Shown: in pieces, positions 52,723-62,783 of the stretch | Layout of the letters: each line of letters opens with the position of its first letter | Numbering within the stretch: position 1 is the first letter of the stretch | Source of the DNA: Caballeronia sp. Lep1P3 | GTDB lineage: Bacteria > Pseudomonadota > Gammaproteobacteria > Burkholderiales > Burkholderiaceae | Direction: 5' to 3' | Length of the DNA stretch: 64,000 nucleotides | NCBI RefSeq assembly: GCF_022879595.1 | Contig: NZ_CP084265.1 | Span: 1,488,001 to 1,552,000, forward strand | Notes under the pieces: model-generated | The model's input: only the letters and a program-made list of their open reading frames with translations | Told to the model about the DNA's origin: nothing | Databases searched by the model: none | Translations under genes and position numbers: made by a program

Positions 52723-54108
52723 ATGACAAGACAGTCTTCGCACACGGCGCTTCTCTGGATCGTCGCCGTGGGCTTTTTCATGCAGGCGCTCGACACGACC
52801 ATCGTCAATACGGCGCTGCCTTCCATCGCGCGCGATCTGCACGCCGCGCCGCTCGCGATGCAGTCGATCGTCGTCGCCTACACGCTCACGATGGCGCTCT
52901 TCACGCCCGCCTCCGGCTGGCTCGCCGACCGCTTCGGCACGCGCCGCGTGTATCTGGTGTCGATCACGCTCTTCGTGATCGGCTCGCTCGCCTGCGCAAG
53001 CGCGCATTCGCTGAATCAACTCGTGGTGGCGCGCGTGCTGCAAGGCATCGGCGGCTCGATGCTGCTGCCGATCGGCCGACTCGCCATTTTGCGTGCCGTA
53101 AGCGGCGAAGCCTACGTCTCCGCACTCGCGATGATTTCGGTGGCCGGACAAGTCGGCCCCATTCTCGGTCCGACGCTTGGCGGCTGGTTCGTGCAGTCGT
53201 TCACCTGGCACTGGATCTTCCTCATCAACGTGCCGATCGGCGCCGCCGGTCTCTACGCGGTTCAGCGTTTCCTGCCGAACGACACGCTGCACGACGCCCC
53301 GCCTTTCGATTTCATCGGCTGCGGATTGCTGTCGCTGTGCATGGTGGCGTTCTCCCTCGCGCTCGACGGTCCGTTCGAGACGCATCGCGGCGCGGCTTCG
53401 GCGGTGCTGTTTCTCGTGGCGGCCGCCGCGGCGTTCGCCTACGTGCCGTATGCGCGGCGCCGGCGCAATCCGCTCTTTCATCTCGCGCTCTTTCGCGAGC
53501 CGAACTTTAGCGTGGGACTGATCGGCAACCTGCTGTGCCGCATCGGATCGAGCGCGGTGCCGTTTTTGCTGCCGCTTCTGATGCAGCTCGAGCTCGGTTA
53601 TAGCCCGCTGCACTCCGGCATGATGATGCTGCCCATCGCGATCAGCGGCACGATCTCGAAGCGCTGGATCGCGCGGCTCGTCAAGCGCTTCGGCTACGAC
53701 ATGTTCCTGCTCGTGAACACGGCGCTCGTCGGCGCGTCTATCGTCGCGTTCGCGGCGTTTTCGCGGTCGCTGCCGCTCGCCGTCGAAATCGCGATCCTCG
53801 TGCTCTTCGGCGCATGCAATTCGATGCAGTTCGCCGCGATGAACAGCGTGACGCTCAAGGGCTTGTCGAAGAAGGATGCGGGCAGCGGCAACAGCCTCTT
53901 CTCGATGGTGCAGATGCTCGCCATCGGGCTGGGCGTGTCGATCGGCGGCTCGCTCGTGCAGGTCTTCGAAGGACACTTCGGCTCGACTTCCATCGGCTTC
54001 CGGCTGAGCTTCGTCTGCATGGGCGTCGTGACCCTGCTCTCGGGCGTCGTGTTCCGCCGGCTCGATGTCGAGCCGCGCACGCCCGCGCGGGCATCGGCGG
54101 CTCGCTGA
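52723..54108 (+). CDS. DHA2-type MFS drug exporter (MdtD-like)
   Basis: 461 residues with about 14 membrane helices. Motif D1 LDTTIVNTALPSIA, motif A GWLADRFGTRRV and motif C GQVGPILGPTLGGWF are present, all typical of drug:H+ antiporters of the EmrB/QacA group. E. coli MdtD has a similar length. A divergent LysR gene probably controls it. The substrate is unknown. Confidence 0.92.
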   Translation: MTRQSSHTALLWIVAVGFFMQALDTTIVNTALPSIARDLHAAPLAMQSIVVAYTLTMALFTPASGWLADRFGTRRVYLVSITLFVIGSLACASAHSLNQLVVARVLQGIGGSMLLPIGRLAILRAVSGEAYVSALAMISVAGQVGPILGPTLGGWFVQSFTWHWIFLINVPIGAAGLYAVQRFLPNDTLHDAPPFDFIGCGLLSLCMVAFSLALDGPFETHRGAASAVLFLVAAAAAFAYVPYARRRRNPLFHLALFREPNFSVGLIGNLLCRIGSSAVPFLLPLLMQLELGYSPLHSGMMMLPIAISGTISKRWIARLVKRFGYDMFLLVNTALVGASIVAFAAFSRSLPLAVEIAILVLFGACNSMQFAAMNSVTLKGLSKKDAGSGNSLFSMVQMLAIGLGVSIGGSLVQVFEGHFGSTSIGFRLSFVCMGVVTLLSGVVFRRLDVEPRTPARASAAR

Positions 54109-54190
54109 TCGGCGCGCTCTGCGGGCGGCCCGCATTGCGGCTATCCTGCGCGTTTCGACAGCCGTCTCACCCCTCTCCTGGAGCGCAACC

Positions 54191-55186
54191 GTGCAATACC
54201 GCAAATTCGGCAACACCGGACTCACCGTTTCGCGCCTCACGCTCGGCACCATGACCTTCGGCCTGCAAACGGAGGAAGCCGTATCGCGCAGCATCATGGA
54301 CCGCGCGAGCGAGGCGGGCGTCAATTTCATCGATACCGCCGATGTCTATCCGCTCGGCGGCACGCACGATATCGTCGGGCGCACGGAGGAGATCGTCGGG
54401 CGATGGCTCGCGGGCAAGCGCGACCAGTTCATTCTCGCGACGAAGGCCGTCGGCGTGATGGGCCCGCTCGCGTGGAACAAGGGCGCGTCGCGCAAGCATC
54501 TGCTCGATGCGATCGATGCTTCGCTCACGCGCCTGAACACCGATTACGTCGATCTGTATCAATTGCACATGGACGACCGCGACACGCCGCTCGACGAGAC
54601 GCTCGAAGCGCTCGATGTGATCGTGCGGCAAGGCAAGGCGCGCTATATCGGCGTGTCGAACTTTCTCGCGTACCGGCTCGCGCGGGCGCTCGGCCGCGCG
54701 GATGTGCTGCGCCTCGCGCGCTTCGTTTCCGTGCAGCCGCGCTACAACCTGCTCTTTCGCCAGATCGAGCGCGAACTGCTGCCGCTCGCGACCGAGGAAA
54801 GTCTCGCGGTCATTCCGTACAACCCGCTCGCGGGCGGTTTGCTGACGGGCAAGCACCGGCACGACGCCGCGCCGTCCGAGGGGCGCTTCACCGCGACGGT
54901 CGGCAAGGCGGGCGAGATGTATCAGGCGCGCTACTGGCACGAGCGCGAGTTCCAGACCATCGAGAAGCTGAAGGAAGCCGTCGCGCCGACCGGACGCTCG
55001 CTTGCGAGCACGTCGCTCGCGTGGGTGCTCGCCAATCCGGCGGTGACATCCGCGATCATCGGTGCGAGCCGTCCCGAGCAGCTCGACGACACGCTCGCCG
55101 CCGCCGATCAGCCGCTCGATCCCGAAATCAAGGCGAAGCTCGACGATGTGACCGCCGAGTATCGCTGGGGCGACGCGCAGCGCTGA
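54191..55186 (+). CDS. aldo/keto reductase
   Basis: 331 residues. The start is GTG (VQYRKFGNTGLTVS) with TGGAG before it. The catalytic tetrad is visible: D and Y in FIDTADVYPLGG, K in FILATKAVG and H in LYQLHMDDRD. The NADPH-binding IPYNPLAGGLLTG and IIGASRPEQL follow. The reaction is NADPH-dependent reduction of carbonyls. The gene starts 82 bp after the MFS stop on the same strand. Confidence 0.93.
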   Translation: MQYRKFGNTGLTVSRLTLGTMTFGLQTEEAVSRSIMDRASEAGVNFIDTADVYPLGGTHDIVGRTEEIVGRWLAGKRDQFILATKAVGVMGPLAWNKGASRKHLLDAIDASLTRLNTDYVDLYQLHMDDRDTPLDETLEALDVIVRQGKARYIGVSNFLAYRLARALGRADVLRLARFVSVQPRYNLLFRQIERELLPLATEESLAVIPYNPLAGGLLTGKHRHDAAPSEGRFTATVGKAGEMYQARYWHEREFQTIEKLKEAVAPTGRSLASTSLAWVLANPAVTSAIIGASRPEQLDDTLAAADQPLDPEIKAKLDDVTAEYRWGDAQR

Positions 55187-55193
55187 GAGCGGC

Positions 55194-56072
55194 TCACGAC
55201 GCTCGCGCCTGCCGCGCGCGGTACACGCCATCGAGCGAATAGAGCGCGAGCGCGCCCCAGATTGCGCCGTAGCCGAGCAGCTGATCGTGCCCGAACGCTT
55301 CTCCATAGATCACGACGCCGATCAGCAATTGCAGCGACGGCGTGATGTACTGGATGAGGCCGAGCATCGAAAACGGAATGCGCCGCGCGCCGGCGGCAAA
55401 AAGCAGAAGCGGCACGGCGGTGATGGGGCCCGCCGCCGCGAGCAGCACTTTCACGCCGAACGACGCCTGCCCGAAACCGCTCGCCCCATGCGAGCCGAGC
55501 AGAAAAAGATAGAGCAGCGCAACCGGGCATAAAAGCATCGTTTCGAGCGTCAGTCCTTCCAGTGCGCCGAGCGAAGCGGTCTTGCGCAAGAGGCCATAGC
55601 TGCCGAAAGTGAGCGCGAGCGCAAAGCTGATCCACGGCGGCGCGCCGTTCGCCCAGGTAAGGTAGACGACGCCGAGCGCCGCGACGATCACCGCGATCCA
55701 TTGCACGGGCCGCAGGCGCTCGCGCAGAAACGCCATGCCGAATAGCACGTTGACGAGCGGATTGATGAAGTACCCGAGACTCGCCTCGACGATGCGCCCG
55801 TCGTTCACGGCCCAGATATAGATGCCCCAGTTCGCCGAAAGCAGCACCGCGCTCGCGGCGAAGCGCGCGAGGAGCCGCCTGTCGCGCACGACGGGAATGA
55901 GCCATTGCCAGTGCCGGCGCGCCGTCAGCACGATCAGCAGAAAAGCCATGGACCACGCCATGCGATGCGCGAGCATCTCGATGGCGCCGATCGAATGCAG
56001 CGCCTTGAAGTAGATCGGAAAGAGGCCCCAGATGGCAAAAGCCGCGAATGCGTAGACGACGCCAGGATTCAT
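55194..56072 (-). CDS. rarD: EamA family transporter RarD
   Basis: 292 residues with ten membrane helices. It begins MNPGVVYAFAAFAIWGLFPIYFKAL, and SANWGIYIWAVNDGRIVEASLGYFINPLVNVLFG is the RarD signature. E. coli RarD is associated with chloramphenicol sensitivity, but the physiological substrate is unknown. The stop is 7 bp from the convergent aldo/keto reductase stop. Confidence 0.93.
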   Translation of the reverse strand: MNPGVVYAFAAFAIWGLFPIYFKALHSIGAIEMLAHRMAWSMAFLLIVLTARRHWQWLIPVVRDRRLLARFAASAVLLSANWGIYIWAVNDGRIVEASLGYFINPLVNVLFGMAFLRERLRPVQWIAVIVAALGVVYLTWANGAPPWISFALALTFGSYGLLRKTASLGALEGLTLETMLLCPVALLYLFLLGSHGASGFGQASFGVKVLLAAAGPITAVPLLLFAAGARRIPFSMLGLIQYITPSLQLLIGVVIYGEAFGHDQLLGYGAIWGALALYSLDGVYRARQARAS

Positions 56073-56296
56073 GGTTCGATGCGTGGCGCAGATGCCAGCG
56101 CTTTGGAGTTGCGCGCAAGGCATCTGCAAGGAATGGAACGCGGACTTTAGTCGACGCCGGCGCCTCTTTCGGCGAAATCCGCGGACCGCACGCGCACGCC
56201 GGGCGAGATTCCTGCTCGAAGCCATGCGCGAAAGCGCGCCCAGAGCGCGTGCTAGCATGACCCGCTAACCTTGCCCGTCTCCGGCGCCCCTCGCTA

Positions 56297-57352
56297 ATGA
56301 ACAACAATCCATCGGTTCACCAGAGCTTTTTCCATATCCTGCTGTTCGTCGTCACGTTCGCGCTCGGCTGGGTGCTGCTGCCCTTTTTCGGCGCGATTTT
56401 CTGGGGCGCGATCCTCGCCCTGCTCTTTCAGCCGATGCAGCGCTACCTCACCGTGCGCTTCGGGAAGCGCCGCAACCTGGCCGCGCTGGCGACGCTCGCT
56501 GCCGCGATCCTCATCGTCATCATTCCGGTGTCGGTGGTCGCGGTGACGCTCGTGCAGGAAGTCGCCCTCGTCTATACGCGCATCAAGAGCGGCGATCTGA
56601 ACTTCGGCATGTACTTTCAGCATGCGCTTCATGCGCTGCCGGTTTCGGCCCAGCAACTGCTCGGACGCTACGGCCTCGACGACATCCCCGGCGTGCAGGC
56701 CAAGCTGATGGAAGGCGCTTCGCGCATCAGCCAGTTCGCGGCGGCGCAGGCGCTTCTGATCGGCCAGAACACATTTCAGTTCATCGTGAGCTTCGGCGTG
56801 ATGCTCTATCTCGTGTTCTTTCTGCTGCGCGACGGCGGCGAAATCGGGCGACGCATCCGCCGCGCCATTCCGCTCGATGCCGCGCCGAAGCAGCACCTCA
56901 TCGCGAAGTTCACCACCGTCGTGCGCGCGACCGTCAAGGGCAATATCGCGGTCGCTGCCGTGCAGGGTTTTCTCGGCGGCATGATCTTCTGGATACTCGG
57001 CATCAACGGCTCGCTCTTGTGGGGCGTGCTGATGGCGTTTCTTTCGCTGTTGCCGGCCGTGGGCGCGGCGCTCGTCTGGGCGCCCGCCGCGCTCTACTTT
57101 TTCATGACCGGCGAAATCTGGCGCGGACTGATTCTCGTGATCTTCTGCGTGGTCGTCATCGGCCTCGTGGATAACGTGTTGCGCCCGATTCTCGTCGGCA
57201 AGGACACGAAGATGCCCGACTGGGTCGTGTTGATCTCGACTCTCGGCGGCATGGCGCTATTCGGCATCAACGGGTTCGTGATCGGACCGCTCGTCGCGGC
57301 GCTCTTCATGGCGAGCTGGGACATCTTCACGCAGGACGAGGAAGCGCAGTAG
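56297..57352 (+). CDS. AI-2E family transporter (YdiK/PerM-like)
   Basis: 351 residues with about eight membrane helices. PFFGAIFWGAILALLFQPMQRYL at the start and the late VIGLVDNVLRPILVGKDTKMPDWVVLISTLGGMALFGINGFVIGPLVAALF are the family markers. Members include TqsA, but export of autoinducer-2 is not demonstrated for most. A strong bidirectional terminator follows. Confidence 0.92.
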   Translation: MNNNPSVHQSFFHILLFVVTFALGWVLLPFFGAIFWGAILALLFQPMQRYLTVRFGKRRNLAALATLAAAILIVIIPVSVVAVTLVQEVALVYTRIKSGDLNFGMYFQHALHALPVSAQQLLGRYGLDDIPGVQAKLMEGASRISQFAAAQALLIGQNTFQFIVSFGVMLYLVFFLLRDGGEIGRRIRRAIPLDAAPKQHLIAKFTTVVRATVKGNIAVAAVQGFLGGMIFWILGINGSLLWGVLMAFLSLLPAVGAALVWAPAALYFFMTGEIWRGLILVIFCVVVIGLVDNVLRPILVGKDTKMPDWVVLISTLGGMALFGINGFVIGPLVAALFMASWDIFTQDEEAQ

Positions 57353-57360
57353 CGCAAACA

Positions 57361-57390
57361 CGAACGGCTCCGCGAAGGAGCCGTTCGTTT
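57361..57390. terminator. bidirectional intrinsic terminator
   Basis: CGAACGGCTCC at 57361-57371 pairs exactly with GGAGCCGTTCG at 57377-57387 around loop GCGAA, followed by TTT and ATT. It lies 8 bp after the AI-2E transporter stop and serves the opposing spoVR gene end too. Confidence 0.85.
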
Positions 57391-57407
57391 ATTCGCAGCA
57401 CACGGAT

Positions 57408-58931
57408 TCAGCGCGAATTGGGCGCCGTGTACCGGCACTCGAAGCGCTTTCTCACGGTGCCGTTTTCATCGACGCTCTCCAGGTACACGTCGAATTGCCA
57501 CAAGCGCGCCATGTGCTTGAGCACTTCGTCGCTGTCGTTGGAGAGATGGCGGTTGTCCGTCATGAAGTGACGCAGCGTGAGGCTGCGGTCGCCGCGCGTG
57601 TTGACCGAATAGACTTGGATGTTCGGCTCGCGATGATGAATGTCGTACTGCCTCGACAACGCCTGCCGCACATAGCGGTAGCCGCTTTCGTCGTGGATGG
57701 CGGAGACTTCGAGCGCATCGCGCATGTCGTCGTCGAGAATCGAGAAGAGGCGCATCTCGCGAATCAGATGCGGCGACAAATACTGCGCGATGAAGCTCTC
57801 GTCCTTGAAATTGCGCATCGCGTAGTGCAGCGATTCGAGCCAGTCGCTGCCGGCGAGGTCCGGGAACCACTCGCGGTCTTCGTCCGTCGGGCTCTCGCAG
57901 ATGCGGCGAATGTCGCTCATCATCGAAAAGCCGAGCGCGTAAGGATTGATGCCGCTGTAATACGGCTTCGTGACGGGCGGCTGATACACCACGTTGCTAT
58001 GCGAATGCAGGAACTCCATCATGAAGCCGTCTTCGAGGCGGCCTTCGTTATAGAGCGTGTTGAGCAGCGTGTAGTGCCAAAACGTCGCCCAACCTTCGTT
58101 CATGACTTGCGTCTGCCGTTGCGGATAAAAATACTGCCCCACCTTGCGCACGATGCGAATGACTTCGCGCTCCCACGGCTCCAAAAGCGGCGCGTTCTTC
58201 TCCGCGAAATACAGCAGGTTTTCCTGCGGCTCCGGCGGATAACGGCTTTCCATTTCTTCCGCGGACGGCGCCTTCCTGTTGGGCAGCGTGCGCCACAATT
58301 CGTTGACTTGTGATTGCAGATACGCTTCGCGCTCGCGCCGCATCGCGGCTTCTTTCGCAAGCGAGAGTTTCTGCGGGCGCTTGTAGCGGTCCACGCCGTA
58401 GTTCATCAGCGCGTGGCATGAATCGAGCAATTCCTCGACGCGGTCCAGCCCATGACGTTCCTCGCACTCCGCGATGTAGTTCTTCGCATAGACGAGGTAG
58501 TCGATGATCGCGTGGGCATCCGTCCACAGCTTGAACAGATAATTGCCCTTGAAAAACGAGTTGTGCCCGTAAGCGGCATGCGCGATGACGAGCGCCTGCA
58601 TCGTCATCGTGTTCTCTTCCATCAGATACGCGATGCAGGGATTCGAATTGATGACGATCTCATACGCGAGGCCCATCTGCCCGCGCCGATAGCTTTTCTC
58701 GGTCGAAAGAAAGTGCTTGCCGAACGACCAGTGCCGATAATTCACCGGCATGCCGACGGACGCATACGCGTCCATCATCTGCTCGGCGCTGATGATCTCG
58801 AGTTGAATGGGATAGACATCGAGCCCGTATCGGTTCGCGACGCGCGAGATCTCCGCGTCGTATTCCTCGATCAGCTCGACGCTCCAGTCCGATGGGCACG
58901 GCAGCGGCCGCCGTTGTTCTGCAACGTTCAT
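57408..58931 (-). CDS. spoVR: SpoVR family protein (YcgB)
   Basis: 507 residues, the usual family length. It opens with CPSDWSVELIEEYDAEISRVA and contains HAAYGHNSFFKGNYLF, EPWEREVIRIVRKVGQYFYPQRQTQVMNEGWATFWHY and SGINPYALGFSMM, all SpoVR hallmarks. Its role is unknown but it is expressed under starvation in enterics. AAGGAAGG precedes the ATG at 58929-58931. An ATG at 59063, overlapping the yeaH stop as ATGA, would add 44 non-conserved residues and is less likely. Confidence 0.93.
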   Translation of the reverse strand: MNVAEQRRPLPCPSDWSVELIEEYDAEISRVANRYGLDVYPIQLEIISAEQMMDAYASVGMPVNYRHWSFGKHFLSTEKSYRRGQMGLAYEIVINSNPCIAYLMEENTMTMQALVIAHAAYGHNSFFKGNYLFKLWTDAHAIIDYLVYAKNYIAECEERHGLDRVEELLDSCHALMNYGVDRYKRPQKLSLAKEAAMRREREAYLQSQVNELWRTLPNRKAPSAEEMESRYPPEPQENLLYFAEKNAPLLEPWEREVIRIVRKVGQYFYPQRQTQVMNEGWATFWHYTLLNTLYNEGRLEDGFMMEFLHSHSNVVYQPPVTKPYYSGINPYALGFSMMSDIRRICESPTDEDREWFPDLAGSDWLESLHYAMRNFKDESFIAQYLSPHLIREMRLFSILDDDMRDALEVSAIHDESGYRYVRQALSRQYDIHHREPNIQVYSVNTRGDRSLTLRHFMTDNRHLSNDSDEVLKHMARLWQFDVYLESVDENGTVRKRFECRYTAPNSR

Positions 58932-59059
58932 CCTGCCTTCCTTGTGCGCCCCGTCGGACGCATTGCGTTGCCCCGCTTCCGGCCCGAGTTTCGAAGGCGC
59001 ACGATCGTCCGTGCCGTCCAGATGATACCCACGCGCTTCGTTGTTCAAGTGCCCTGTCG

Positions 59060-60325
59060 TCATGCGGCCGCCTGTTGTTTTTCGAAGAGTTCGCGGAACA
59101 CCGGATAAATGTCCGAGGCCGAATCGACTTTCTTCATCGCCAGTTCGGGCGCGCCGGCTGCCAACTGAGCATACTCCAACCAGAGATTCTGCTCCTCTGG
59201 CGCCACCTGGATATAGGCAAAATACCGTACCTTCGGCAGGATGTCGTCGGCCAGGAGCTTGCGGCACTTCGGGGAATCGTCGGTCCAGTTGTCGCCGTCC
59301 GAGGCCTGCGCGCCGTAAATGTTCCATTCGGTCGGCGAGTAGCGCTCGTCCATGATCTTCTTCATCAGTTCGAGCGCACTCGACACCACCGTGCCGCCGC
59401 TTTCGGTCGAATGGAAGAACGTGTCCTCGTCCACTTCTTCGGCGCGCGTATGGTGCCGGATGAACACCACTTCGATCTTCTCGTAGTTCCTCTGCAGAAA
59501 GAGATACAGGAGGATGAAGAAGCGCTTCGACAGGTCTTTGCGCTGCTCGTCCATCGAGCCGGAGACGTCCATCAGACAGAACATCACCGCCTTGCTCGAC
59601 GGCGTGGGCTGCTTCACGCGATTGACATAGCGCAGATCGAACGGATCGATGAACGGAATGCGCGTGATGCGTCCCTGCAGGATGACGATATCCGCTTCGA
59701 GCCGCGCGATGTCGTCGGGATTGCCGTCTTCTTCCTTGAGCTGTTCGAGCTGACGCTCCATCTCTCGCAACTGGCTCGCGAGCGGCCAGCCGAGCGCGAT
59801 GCGACGCCCGAGCGCCGAGCGCAGCGATCTCACCACGTCGATGTTGTTCGGCGTGCCTTCGGCCGCCCAGCCCGCGCGCACGTTCTTCCATGTCGGCACG
59901 GCGAGCAGTTGCGTCTTCACGAGGCGCGGCAGTTCGAGATCGTCGAAGAAGTACTGCATGAATTCCTCGCGCGAAAGCTCGAAGACGAAGTCGTCCTGCC
60001 CTTCGCCTTCGTTGCTCGCGCTTTTTCCGCCGCCGCCCGAGCCGCCTTGCGGACGCGGTATCTTGTCGCCGCGTATGTAGTCGGCGTTGCCCGGATGCAC
60101 ATATTCACGCTTGCCGCCCGGCCCGTGCCGGAACGACGGCTCCGCGATGTCCTTCTTCGGAATCGTGATGCTCTGCGTGCTTTGAATGTCCTTGATGCTG
60201 CGATCGCGCACCGCGTCGGAGACCGCGCGGCGAATGTAGTTCTTCACGCGTCGCAGAAAGCGTTCGCGGTTCGCGATGCTCTTGTTCTTGCCGGCTAACC
60301 TGCGGTCGATGATTTGGTGCAGCAC
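59060..60325 (-). CDS. yeaH: YeaH/YhbH family VWA-domain protein (DUF444)
   Basis: 421 residues. The VWA domain carries the metal site DVSGSMDE (MIDAS) near residue 245. The N-terminus (MLHQIIDRRLAGKNKSIANRERFLRRVK) and RHGPGGKREYVHPGN are typical of the family. A Gly-rich linker (PQGGSGGGGKSAS) separates them. GTG at 60323-60325, with GGGAGA before it, is the start. It lies between prkA and spoVR, the conserved order. Confidence 0.94.
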   Translation of the reverse strand: MLHQIIDRRLAGKNKSIANRERFLRRVKNYIRRAVSDAVRDRSIKDIQSTQSITIPKKDIAEPSFRHGPGGKREYVHPGNADYIRGDKIPRPQGGSGGGGKSASNEGEGQDDFVFELSREEFMQYFFDDLELPRLVKTQLLAVPTWKNVRAGWAAEGTPNNIDVVRSLRSALGRRIALGWPLASQLREMERQLEQLKEEDGNPDDIARLEADIVILQGRITRIPFIDPFDLRYVNRVKQPTPSSKAVMFCLMDVSGSMDEQRKDLSKRFFILLYLFLQRNYEKIEVVFIRHHTRAEEVDEDTFFHSTESGGTVVSSALELMKKIMDERYSPTEWNIYGAQASDGDNWTDDSPKCRKLLADDILPKVRYFAYIQVAPEEQNLWLEYAQLAAGAPELAMKKVDSASDIYPVFRELFEKQQAAA

Positions 60326-60453
60326 ATTCAGTCTCCCGCTTGATTGGCGAATGTGCGAGGCGCTTCATGAACTGCCGGGCGCACCGCGCGACCTGCCGGC
60401 GTCTCTTGCCGGCGTCGCTCATTCGCAAAGTGCCCGCGCCGCCGTCCGTATTT

Positions 60454-60479
60454 CAACGACGCATGCCAACGACGCATGC
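60454..60479. repeat. 13-bp direct repeat between yeaH and prkA
   Basis: CAACGACGCATGC occurs twice back to back, in the 187-bp spacer between prkA and yeaH. It looks like a small tandem duplication and has no obvious role. Confidence 0.7.
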
Positions 60480-60512
60480 CAGCGGCGCGGACCTGCAACT
60501 ACGGCTTCTCGC

Positions 60513-62435
60513 TTACGACGACTTGCGCACGCGCAGATACCAGTCGCACAAGAGCCGAACCTGCTTCGGCGTATAGCCCTTCGCGACCATGCGATTGACG
60601 AAGTCCTCGTGCTTCCTCTGCTCTTCCGCGGAACCCTTTGCATTGAACGAGATGACCGGCAGAAGTTCTTCCGTGTTGGAGAACATCTTCTTCTCGATCA
60701 CGACGCGCAGCTTTTCATAGCTGATCCAAGCGGGATTCTTGCCACCGTTGGCCGCACGCGCGCGCAACACGAAGTTCACGATCTCGTTGCGGAAGTCCTT
60801 CGGGTTGCTGATGCCCGCGGGCTTTTCGATCTTCTCCAGTTCCGCATTGAGCGCGGCGCGGTCGAAGCTCTCGCCGGTGTCGTGATCGCGGAATTCCTGA
60901 TCCTGAATCCAGAAGTCCGCATACGTCACGTAACGGTCGAAGATGTTCTGCCCATACTCCGAATACGACTCCAGATAAGCCGTCTGAATTTCCTTGCCGA
61001 TGAACTCCGCATAGCGCGAAGCGAGGACGTCCTTGATGAAGGACAGATACTTCTGTTCCGTCTCCGGCGGGAACTGCTCGCGCTCGATCTGCTGTTCGAG
61101 CACGTACATCAGATGCACCGGATTGGCGGCGACTTCCGTCGAATCGAAGTTGAAGACGCGCGAGAGAATCTTGAACGCGAAGCGCGTGGACACGCCCGTC
61201 ATGCCTTCGTCGACGCCCGCGAAATCGCGGTACTCCTGATACGACTTCGCCTTCGGGTCCGTGTCCTTCAGGTTCTCGCCGTCATAGACCTGCATCTTCG
61301 AGAAGAGGCTCGAATTCTCCGGCTCGTGCAGACGCGTGAGCACGGCCATCTGCGCCATCATCTTGAGCGTGCCCGGCGCGCATACGGCTTCGGCGAGCGA
61401 CGAATTGCGCAGGAGCTTCTCGTAGATCTTCACCTCTTCGCTATAGCGCAGGCAGTACGGCACCTTCACCACGAAGATGCGATCGAGCAGCGCCTCGTTG
61501 TTCTTGTTGTTGCGAAAAGCCTTCCATTCCGATTCGTTCGAGTGCGCGAGGATGACGCCGTCGAACGGTATCGCGCCGAAGCCTTCCGTGCCCTTGAAGT
61601 TGCCTTCCTGCGTGGCGGTCAGAAGCGGATGCAGCACCTTGATCGGCGCCTTGAACATTTCGACGAATTCGAGCAGGCCCTGATTCGCGAGGCACAGGCC
61701 ACCCGAATAGCTGTAAGCATCGGCGTCGTCCTGCGAATAAGTTTCGAGCTTGCGGATATCCACCTTGCCGACGAGCGAGGAGATGTCCTGATTGTTCTCG
61801 TCGCCCGGCTCCGTCTTCGCGATGCCGATCTGACGCAGTATCGACGGATAGCGGCGCACGACGCGGAACTTGCGGATGTCGCCGTTGTATTCATGCAGGC
61901 GCTTCACGGCCCACGGCGAGAGAATGCTCTTGAGATAGCGGCGCGGAATGCCGTATTGCTCCTCGAGCACGGGACCGTCTTCGTCATAGTCGAAGAGTCC
62001 CAGCGGCGATTCGTTGACGGGCGAGCCTTTCAGCGAATAGAACGGCACGCGTTCCATCAGTTGCTTCAGACGCTCGGCGATGGAGGACTTGCCGCCGCCC
62101 ACCGGACCCAGCAGATACAGGATCTGCTTCTTCTCTTCCAGACCCTGCGCCGCGTGCCTGAAATACGACACGACGTTCTCGATCACATCCTCCATTCCAT
62201 AAAACTCGCGGAACGCCGGATACACCTTGATGACCTTGTTCGCAAACACACGCGATAAACGCGGATCGAGGCGAGTGTCGACCATTTCCGGTTCCCCGAT
62301 GGCCGTCAGCATGCGTTCGCCCGCTGTTGCATATGTGGCAGGATCTTCCTTGCAGAGCGCGAGATACTCTTCGAGCGAGAATTCCTCCTCGCGGGTTTTT
62401 TCGAAGCGGGTCGCGAAACTGCTGTAGATATCCAT
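60513..62435 (-). CDS. prkA: PrkA serine protein kinase (YeaG)
   Basis: 640 residues. The AAA-like N-terminal domain has Walker A GPVGGGKSS at 110-118 and RHAAQGLEEKKQILYLLG before it. The C-terminal PrkA domain contains LRLL-type segments and ends YTPKQVRLLCDWYLRVRKSS. It is the first gene of prkA-yeaH-spoVR, a module induced by nitrogen or carbon starvation in enterics. GAGGAGG precedes the ATG. Confidence 0.95.
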   Translation of the reverse strand: MDIYSSFATRFEKTREEEFSLEEYLALCKEDPATYATAGERMLTAIGEPEMVDTRLDPRLSRVFANKVIKVYPAFREFYGMEDVIENVVSYFRHAAQGLEEKKQILYLLGPVGGGKSSIAERLKQLMERVPFYSLKGSPVNESPLGLFDYDEDGPVLEEQYGIPRRYLKSILSPWAVKRLHEYNGDIRKFRVVRRYPSILRQIGIAKTEPGDENNQDISSLVGKVDIRKLETYSQDDADAYSYSGGLCLANQGLLEFVEMFKAPIKVLHPLLTATQEGNFKGTEGFGAIPFDGVILAHSNESEWKAFRNNKNNEALLDRIFVVKVPYCLRYSEEVKIYEKLLRNSSLAEAVCAPGTLKMMAQMAVLTRLHEPENSSLFSKMQVYDGENLKDTDPKAKSYQEYRDFAGVDEGMTGVSTRFAFKILSRVFNFDSTEVAANPVHLMYVLEQQIEREQFPPETEQKYLSFIKDVLASRYAEFIGKEIQTAYLESYSEYGQNIFDRYVTYADFWIQDQEFRDHDTGESFDRAALNAELEKIEKPAGISNPKDFRNEIVNFVLRARAANGGKNPAWISYEKLRVVIEKKMFSNTEELLPVISFNAKGSAEEQRKHEDFVNRMVAKGYTPKQVRLLCDWYLRVRKSS

Positions 62436-62783
62436 GCTACCTCCTCGCCGAAGTCAGAAAGCCTTGATCGTCTCAACGCGCGTTATCGAAACGACATCGC
62501 TTGAATTCATCCTAAACCCTTTCGAATTTTTTTTCACGCACTTGCTTGGGTGATTTGCCTGGAAGGTGCCCGGAACAATCACCAGCTTGGTGAGTTATTT
62601 TCGTTCACCTACAATCCATAGTCCCAGAGCAGTGAAATGCAACGTCACACTGCAACGCTTCACTCCATCACGTCATCCTATGCTTGCAGTGCGCGTTGCA
62701 TGTTCGCTGTGCCGCGCGTCGCTCGCCTCTTCATCGCGTCCTTCCGCCAAAGCGTGCGCAGTGCTTCGAGCGCTCAGGAGCGG
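62436..62783. promoter_or_regulatory. 348-bp region upstream of prkA, with a weak sigma-54-like site
   Basis: No gene is supported. On the minus strand GGGCACCTTCCAGGCA (62571-62556) has GG-N10-GC spacing of a -24/-12 promoter, about 125 bp before the prkA start. The -12 box reads AGGC rather than TTGC, so the match is imperfect. An eight-T run lies at 62527-62534. Confidence 0.3.

Noticed and set aside
58932..59063. Longer SpoVR start overlapping yeaH (ATGA)
   Set aside because: It would add 44 unconserved residues; the start at 58931 has a better ribosome binding site and matches family length.
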